A stretch of DNA of 64,000 nt, from positions 54,076,693-54,140,692 of the forward strand of contig CM039122.1 in NCBI GenBank assembly GCA_022036555.1, in the 5' to 3' direction. The translations under genes and the position numbers were made by a program. Below, one piece after another: positions 57,391 through 64,000 of the stretch (position 1 is the first letter of the stretch; each line of letters begins with the position of its first letter). The notes beneath the pieces are model-generated. The model ran no database searches and was not told the origin of the DNA. It saw nothing but the letters and a program-made list of their open reading frames with translations. Source of the stretch: Microstegium vimineum. Taxonomy: Eukaryota; Streptophyta; Magnoliopsida; Poales; Poaceae.

Positions 57391-60300
57391 TCAAGAAGCC
57401 GGGGCAAGCAGGGAAAACTTGACGTGCAGCGAGATCCTCCCGTTGTCGACGTCGAGCCTTGCACCGGTGACGAGCCAGTAGCCTGGGCTGTCCTGTGGCC
57501 CCATGGTCACCTGCGAGGTGTCGACGAGCCTGAGCATCTTCTGCGCGGCGACCGGCACAGGCGGGCCGCCGGGGAGCAAGCCGGAGTTGATGTTGACGAC
57601 GCCCTCCGGTGGCTTACCCCGGCTTCTGCCTCTCCTTCTGCGATACGCCACTGCCGCTGCCACTGCCACCACCGGAAGACCCCGGGGAGGCGGCGGCCGA
57701 CACCGACAGGAAGCTGCCAGCAGACTTCCCGGACATCCTCGCCACGCCGCGCGCCCACCTGGACTGCACGACGGCGCAGCCGGGGAGCTCGGCGTAGAGG
57801 AGCCTGAGGTGCAGCACGTCGGTGGCGTCGTGCGCCGCGACGTGGAGCTGCGCGCCCGTGACGACGCAGGCCGCCGCGCGCGGTTCGCGGTCGCCGGCGT
57901 CGCGCCACCCCGTGTCGTACTTGACCGGCGCGGTGCACACGCGCGCGAACATCCGCCACTGGACCGGCTCGTAGTACCTGTCGTCGGAGCCGGAGGCCGC
58001 GTCCGAACCTCGCCACACCGGCGGCTTGTCGTGCCGCGCGGCGGCGGCGATGAACGTCGGGGTGGTCGATAGGTGCTGCAGGTGGACGGCTAACCTGCAG
58101 GTGTAAGCATTGGTTTGGTGGTCGATAGATTGTGATTAATAGCCGCGAGCAATATTAGGGGTATTGATTTTGATTATTCACAATCTATTTGAAGGAGTTA
58201 TAATAAGTAAATAATATTTGATCTCAATTACTAATCACTGTCCAAACGGGAAGGTAATATGTAGGAGTAATTTTGTTTACTACATGCTACAATCGTCGTG
58301 TTGTAGTATTTCTGCGGTGAGCAAACTGTCTGTCTTACCGGTTGTGTTTCTTGCCTTCCAGGTGCAGCCGCATCCAGTAACTGGCAATCTAGGGACAATC
58401 ACCTGCATTGCATGTGTTTTGTCAGCGATCCTGTCATTTCTGAAAGAAATTAAACGAGTGGTTCCCTACTAGTACTGGGTACAGAGAGTCTTCCTTATTA
58501 CCTGACTTGAGCTGACATAGAGCTTGGAACTCAACGGGCTGAAATGAAGCGCTGGGCCGGAGCCCTGGCGGTTGGAGCATGGGCCGAGGGGCAGTTCACC
58601 GAGCACCGGCGCCCACATCTTGTGATGCTGGAAATCCAGGAAGTACTTGAGGTCAGCTACAGGAGGCTTATCTGTAAGTAACAATCAGCATTCTGCTGGT
58701 TACCGTGTGTTAATTATATACTGCTTGCTCATGACAAAACTACATCAGGTACTTACATCGGAGGTAGAGGTTGATGGCGTGAGAAAGGTAGCCGGCGCCA
58801 GGCACACCCTTGACGAGGGAGGTGATGGGCACGGCCTTGACGTTGATCACGTCGGGCATCGCCGGCACGGTGAGCAGCCACTCCGAGTGGCTGCCCACCG
58901 TCGTGTTGCCGCCCCTCTTGGAGTATATCACCGTCACTCCCTCTTTGGAGGAGACCAGCGTTGTGATCCCTGCTTGAAGCCGCTGCTGTGCTACCTGGGC
59001 ATCGAACACGTTGAAGGCCTCTAGCATCTGTCACACCAGCATTTCAGCATTTTTTTTAGCGTACGTTTTCAGAATTCTACAGCGGTAGCTAATGCACCGT
59101 AACTAGTTTTAACCTTGAGCTTGTCCTTGGACTTGGAGCGGAGGGGAGGCATGGCGCAGGCGCCGGTGAAGAGCTGGTCGCCGAGCCTGTCGAGATGCTC
59201 CTTGATCTCCGACGGCGGCAGCGGCGACGACCCGTCCTGCTTCACGTACACCACGTCCTGCCCGCCCATGCTCAGCCCCACCACCACATGCGTCCCGTAC
59301 TTGTCGATGAACCTGCACACGCACACCCACCGGAAGGAATACCGGATCGATCGGATCATGTCAGTAACGTCAACCCATGATAAGTGTCAGTGTCAGTGTG
59401 GAGTCTGAGAGCTACGCGTCTGCCTGATCAATGCCGAACCTGTCGGCACGTTTGGATCGACGGGAGTTCAGACTAGTTCAGATTCAACAATGACGGACGA
59501 GCTAAACAAATGCAAAAGGGAAGGAGAGAATTAAAGGAAATGCGTGTGGACAGGCCAGGTCAGAACACGGCGCGTATGATGTCCAATCAGAGGAAGAGAT
59601 AGCTGCCGAGGCTAAAGCCATCAGATGCATGACGATACCTGTCTGCAGCGGATCTTGGACATCTCAACCGCTTGGTGCTTGCAGTTAATTATATTACTGA
59701 CTCAGCTCAACATCTCCAGATCAGTCCAGACCCGGAACGAGTCCAGGACCCCCCAAGTCCTGCAACTCAAGAATGGTCGGGAGACTATCAAAATAAAAAA
59801 AGAATGGTCGGGAGGTTTTGGAAAGGCGAAGACACTTGTTACTGAAGGGGGCCAGACAAGTCAACGTCGTCATTCCGCAGGCATCCGTCCGGAGCATTTT
59901 TTTTTTGAAGCTCTGTCCATGATGCCACCACACGGCACAGCTCTGTCCTTGGCGTACTCGCATGGTCACGCCGACGTTCCAGGACGCCCGGTACCGCGTC
60001 TAGCTACAGCCGCCGCCGCCGCCTCCGTGCATTGTGAACAGGATTCCATGGTTGGATTCTCCCGAACAGAAGTCTCGATCGGTTCGGGAGATTTTATGCT
60101 GTTTTTGGTGTGAACTTATTACTATTGGTTTGGTAGTGAACTAGTGATGCCGCGCGCGTCCTTGCCAGTCGGAATCATGCATGCCCAGGCCCAGCAGGAA
60201 GTTGCTGTCGTCGCAGCAGAACAGGACTATTTCAGCCGGCAAGTTAGCCATTACCACTCGAAAACTGCTGGCACTGATGAGCAGGGGATGGCGAATTCCA

Positions 60301-63267
60301 CATCCTCCTTTCGTGATCTTTCCGTGGTAAAAATGATGCTCGATCGTGAAAACTCAAAGGACTACTGTATATACATCTCTGATCGGAAATAATGCAACTT
60401 CGGTTTAAGTGCCGACGTTCGACCAAATTTCTAATAACTGTTATTCGTATTTATGATTGCAAATTAATTTGTTATAAAATACATCTCAGAATTAATTTAA
60501 TAATATTTATTTAATGTGTATTGATATTTTTTTAGCTATCATTAATTAAATTTAAGATACAAAACAATAACGCTGTGCTAGAATTGTTTTTTTTTTGGGA
60601 CGGAGGAAGTATAGAGAAAGATCTCACATAAAACTACAGTGATTATTACTTCGCCGCGGCGGCGTTAATTCATTGTGCCGTTGAACGAAGCGAACGAACG
60701 AACTGGCGATGGCGGCGGGGTCCCAGGCGGCCGGGACGTCGCGGCGGACGTGGTCGGCGAGCGCGAGCGGGCGGCGGTCCAGGCGGAGGTCGAAGAGGGA
60801 GATGAAGTAGCCGTCCATGCGAGGCATTTCGTGGCGGCCGCGTCCTGCGCCCAGCTGCCGCTGTCCAGGTCGAAGCAGGCGTTGAACAGCCCCGACGGGA
60901 TCTTCCCATCCACCGAGCTCCGCTGGTTGAACAGCTCCGACATCTGAATAGTGAATACACACCATAGCAGCACGCATGCATGCCTCAAGATCAGTGTTTT
61001 TTTCCCTTTATTTATATTGATTGATCAATGATCCATTGATGATCCAGTATCGGGTCTGTATAATATTGTTAGACCAAAATTTGTGTCCATTTCAGAAGTC
61101 CTTGCTTCAACGCCTCCAAATATCTCTTGGAGGAGAAATCTGATATGTCCGAAACTAGTTTCATGGAATCATTGCTAACACGTTTGAGTAGTTTTCATTT
61201 ATCACAGGTCATGATGATTTTCATTGGTCTTTGCACCAAAATGGTCAATTCTCGGTGAAATCTTTTTATAGAGCTATGATACAAACTCCAACACCAAATA
61301 CTAACAAGAGACTGTGGAAATTGAAAGCTCCCTTAAATTTAAAATTTTCTTGTGGTATCTCATGGAGGTGTTGTGTTAACTAAGGATAATTTATTGAAGC
61401 GCAAATGGCAAGGAAATAAAACTTGTTGTTTTTGTCATGAGGACGAGACAATTCAACACTTGTTTATTGATTGTCGTTTTGCACGTTGGGTTTGGAGCGT
61501 TTCTCACATAGCGTTTAATTTAGCAAAACCCCAAGTATATCGCATATGTTTGGTAATTGGTTGTATGGTGTCAAGAAAGATCTCAGGTCTTTAGCTTTTT
61601 TGGGAGCGGGAGTGATTGTCTGGTCTATATGGTTGCACAGAAATGATATTGTCTTTGAAAAGAAAAAACTTTACTCTCCCTTGCAGGTTATCTATGTAGC
61701 TACCCCATCGACTCCGTTCTTGGATATCCTCCAGCGGTCGGATATCAGGTATAGCTATAGTGGTCTCGCAACATTGGAGCAGGTGCGAAGGTCTTCTTTT
61801 CCAGGCGTTTGGGTGCGGTCTAGTCTACGGATTGACTGTCATTAGTTGTTAATTTTCCGTTTTCTCTTTTGTTGTGTGCCTCTTAGTCAGGCAGAGGCTG
61901 GAGTGTTCTAAAGTCTGTGTATCAACTCGATGTACTGCTCTTTGTTTAATAAAAGCTTTGTTTCCAAAAAAATATTGATCGAGAATTCACAAACATTTCT
62001 TAATTTGTTATATTATCGGTTCTTTTGCGATCCTACTTGCATTGAATGAACTGTGTATGTGTGTACATACAGTTAGTGTGCTCTCGATGCAATTTTGCAA
62101 GCAGGAGGAATCAGCTGAATCCAAACTGCTGCACGATCTCTACGGCTCTATCTCTTGGGTCAAGGTCAAACGAGGCACCGTCCAATTCGACGTGCAATAA
62201 TTTATATATGGAGGACTAAACTAGTATGCGATTATATTTGATTCGATCACTAAGAGATGGAACGATGAGGACAACTTGGCCCAGATGTTCCCAAATAAGA
62301 AGATTATGTTTGACTCTCGCATTATATTTTGATATTTTCTCTTTCTGCTGGTTGGTAATATGCCACTTATCTGCAGCACACTGGACGGTTCACATGGACA
62401 GTTGAATCAAAATATGGGAAATAATTGTTTATTCGTCATCCAAATTGCTCAAGATATATGTTGCTGATTGCTTATGTACTCTGTACGTGAGATCACGTAG
62501 TTTCGCTCACAACAGAGTATCTCACACTTTTGTGTTATCATGTTGAACTTGATATTTCTACATTTTGGTGAATTAAACTGTCATCTGAATTCTGTAAAAA
62601 AAAGAATTAGCTCTCATCATATAGTTTATATATCCTGATCATGTATTGGCTTTCTGTATAAACTGGGTAATTCCAATTTATGGCTATAAGAAATTGAAGT
62701 TCTTATAGCTTAAAGGGAGAATTAAATGTGATTCAGGCTCAGGACTGAAGATATATAGCCACAGACAAATTAAAGACAATGCAAACTCAACCAAAGTTTC
62801 GAAACAAATAGATTATAATTAAACAGTTCGTTGATTAGATTGAAACACTGACTTACAGAAAAAACTTTCAATTATTTCTTATTTGAAAAGTTTTTCCTAC
62901 AGTTTATATTATAGATACGAGCAAATCGTTTTAAACACCCCCCGCCAAAAACACACGCAGAAATGGGATAAGTAATCTGATGATATATATGGCAAGCTTT
63001 TCATGCATGGTACGTATCGCTAACCTTGTTGAACTCGAGCACGCCGGACTTGAGGCGGACACGGTCGCCCTTGCCGCACTTAACGTCGACGGGAACGCCG
63101 TCGATGGTCCCGACGCCGGGCACGGCGAGCGGCACCGTCTCGTCGTCGCCGCTCCTGTCGACGAGGCACCCGCCGGCGTCCTTGCAGTACCTAAGCCTCA
63201 TGTCGCACGTCATGTCGAAGCCCCGGCCGAGGCACCTCACGGCCTTCTCGGCCGCCGCCACGGCCAT
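57391..63267 (-). CDS. MACPF-domain protein (CAD1/NSL1 type), several frame breaks
   Basis: Seven exons on the minus strand: 63025-63267, about 60703-60943, 59114-59312, 58757-59027, 58502-58671, 58339-58402 and 57391-58094. Together they match plant MACPF proteins of about 600 residues. The MACPF signature YGTHVVVGLSMGG is in exon 3; SHSEWLLTVPAMPDVINVKA is in exon 4. The C terminus reads DSPGYWLVTGARL to KFSLLAPAS. The Arabidopsis relatives CAD1 and NSL1 restrain salicylate-dependent defence and cell death. Small indels break the frame: one base lost in exon 2 (TCGCATGGAC), a base lost at the exon 2 donor, one lost in exon 6 (ACTGGATGCG) and one gained in exon 7 (CCGGGGTAAG). It is either a pseudogene or a poorly polished assembly. 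A LINE tail lies in intron 1. Confidence 0.85.
59313..60702. other. MACPF intron 2 with a MITE end
   Basis: About 1.4 kb of intron. A Stowaway-like terminus GGGACGGAGGAAGTA lies at about 60597-60611, and a degraded left end may start near 60385. No exon-like ORF is recognised. Confidence 0.45.
61022..61971 (+). mobile_element. 5'-truncated LINE in MACPF intron 1
   Basis: The plus strand encodes WSLHQNGQFSVKSFYRAM, RLWKLKAPLNLK, KCCFCH-like TCCFCHEDETIQHLFIDC and ARWVWS, a zf-RVT domain (zinc-binding region at the end of plant LINE reverse transcriptases). The frame is broken near 61350. The element ends after AATAAAAGC with a short A-tract (61966-61972). A possible 8-bp duplication ATATTGAT occurs at 61014-61021 and 61972-61979. 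It is antisense to the host gene. Confidence 0.8.
61980..63024. other. Rest of MACPF intron 1
   Basis: AT-rich intron sequence with no recognisable gene or element ends. Confidence 0.5.
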
Positions 63268-63585
63268 CTCGCTCGCGCGCGACTTTGCCTGGCCGGTCGA
63301 CCTCTCTAGCTACCCGGTCTGGTATGTATGCTATGCCGTGGCAGCCATGTCCTGTTGGTAGTAGGCTGCTACTGGTTGACTATGTATACAATTGCTTGTG
63401 CCAAGAAGCATCATGCTGTCGTCGTAGAAATTGAAGCTCAACTGACCCGTGGCTATTACATGCTGTGAGGATGTCAAGGATTTGTTGATCTTTCTGTCAA
63501 ACTACTGGGATCTCTCTCTCCCTCTCTCTCATCAAACAAGAATGTTTCTTGTCTTTCTCCTACTTTTTTTGGGGTGGTGGTGGTG

Positions 63586-63616
<31 letters not shown>

Positions 63617-64000
63617 GGGGGGGAATGAGTGAGGTTGCCGATTCTTGTTGTGTGAATCATGGGTCATGAGTGAGTAGTGGTTGTTATATATATGGGCAGA
63701 GAAATGGGTACGGAGAGGAGACATGAGTGGGCCTGCTAGTGGGAACTAATGAAGTTCCTCGTGCTTGCCAAAGGCTTAAGTTGACCGACGGCGTGTTATG
63801 TACCTTGCTAACTTAGGATAGCTTTCAGTTGAGTTTAAAGCCTTGTTAGCCGGGCACTCAGAAACCAGCATGCTAGGGTTCATGTTCATGGCCTAGTTTG
63901 AAATGGGAAAGATCTCACGGTTTATGAATAAGAAGACACATGTCTGAGCTCAAAGTTCATACAAACCTGCTGAAATGACCACGCACTCCCAGATATTGAT
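63268..64000. other. MACPF promoter and 5' flank
   Basis: This contains the upstream region of the minus-strand MACPF gene, including a (GGT)n(GT)n tract (about 63571-63599) and a 24-base G run (63600-63623). No further gene is recognised up to the window end. Confidence 0.5.
63571..63623. repeat. (GGT)n(GT)n tract running into a 24-base poly-G
   Basis: Low-complexity G-rich sequence about 300 bp upstream of the MACPF start codon. The G-rich strand could form a quadruplex; the homopolymer length may be misassembled. Confidence 0.9.

Noticed and set aside
1..64000. CRISPR arrays, operons or prokaryotic defence systems
   Set aside because: No spaced direct repeats of CRISPR type; genes are spliced and dispersed, as in a plant nuclear genome.
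1..64000. tRNA or rRNA genes
   Set aside because: I saw no recognisable cloverleaf with A and B boxes and no rRNA-like stretch; a tRNAscan run would be needed to be sure.

Overview
This window is plant nuclear DNA, most likely from a grass and probably a panicoid (sorghum, sugarcane, Miscanthus or maize type). The evidence is GC-rich first exons, spliced genes, Stowaway- and Tourist-type MITEs, Mutator-like elements carrying GC-rich gene pieces, a Sirevirus-type copia element and a CACTA element. The species cannot be fixed from the sequence alone. A run of exactly 100 N and several single-base frame breaks in otherwise intact exons point to a draft assembly.

Host genes, left to right: (1) the 3' end of an ankyrin/PGG membrane protein gene (1-654, +); (2) an apparently intronless PLS-type PPR gene (1909-3834, +); (3) a five-exon membrane RING-H2 E3 ligase gene (5042-7026, -); (4) a small nuclear-type protein of unknown function (7979-8434, -); (5) a PRELI/MSF1-domain fragment (about 10840-11093, +) fused to a retrotransposon; (6) an 11-exon MAP70 microtubule-associated protein gene (39430-44770, +); (7) an RNA-dependent RNA polymerase of the RDR1 type (51364-55925, +); (8) a seven-exon MACPF-domain gene of the CAD1/NSL1 type (57391-63267, -).

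Mobile DNA fills most of the rest. A 5'-truncated Sirevirus-like copia element covers 11094-17827. A Mutator-like element with long inverted repeats (18904-19935) carries a tandemly repeated piece of a U-box/armadillo E3 ligase gene, so it is a Pack-MULE. A 9.06-kb degenerate CACTA element (27285-36342, TSD ATG) holds a deleted TNPD-type transposase, a TNPA-type ORF and a Ulp1-like protease remnant. A second Mutator-like element (48784-50328, perfect 9-bp TSD) lies about 1 kb upstream of the RDR1 start codon. A TTA-flanked Harbinger-type element (56205-56936) lies just downstream of RDR1. A LINE tail (61022-61971) sits in the first MACPF intron. Many MITEs are scattered between and inside genes.

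The genes do not form one pathway. The window reads as an ordinary gene-containing grass region expanded by nested and gene-capturing transposons. The most interesting points are the two Mutator-like elements with GC-rich cargo, the in-frame join of a PRELI exon to retroelement gag, the CACTA element with an internal block of subterminal repeats, and clustered one-base frame breaks in MAP70, RDR1 and the MACPF gene that need raw-read checking.
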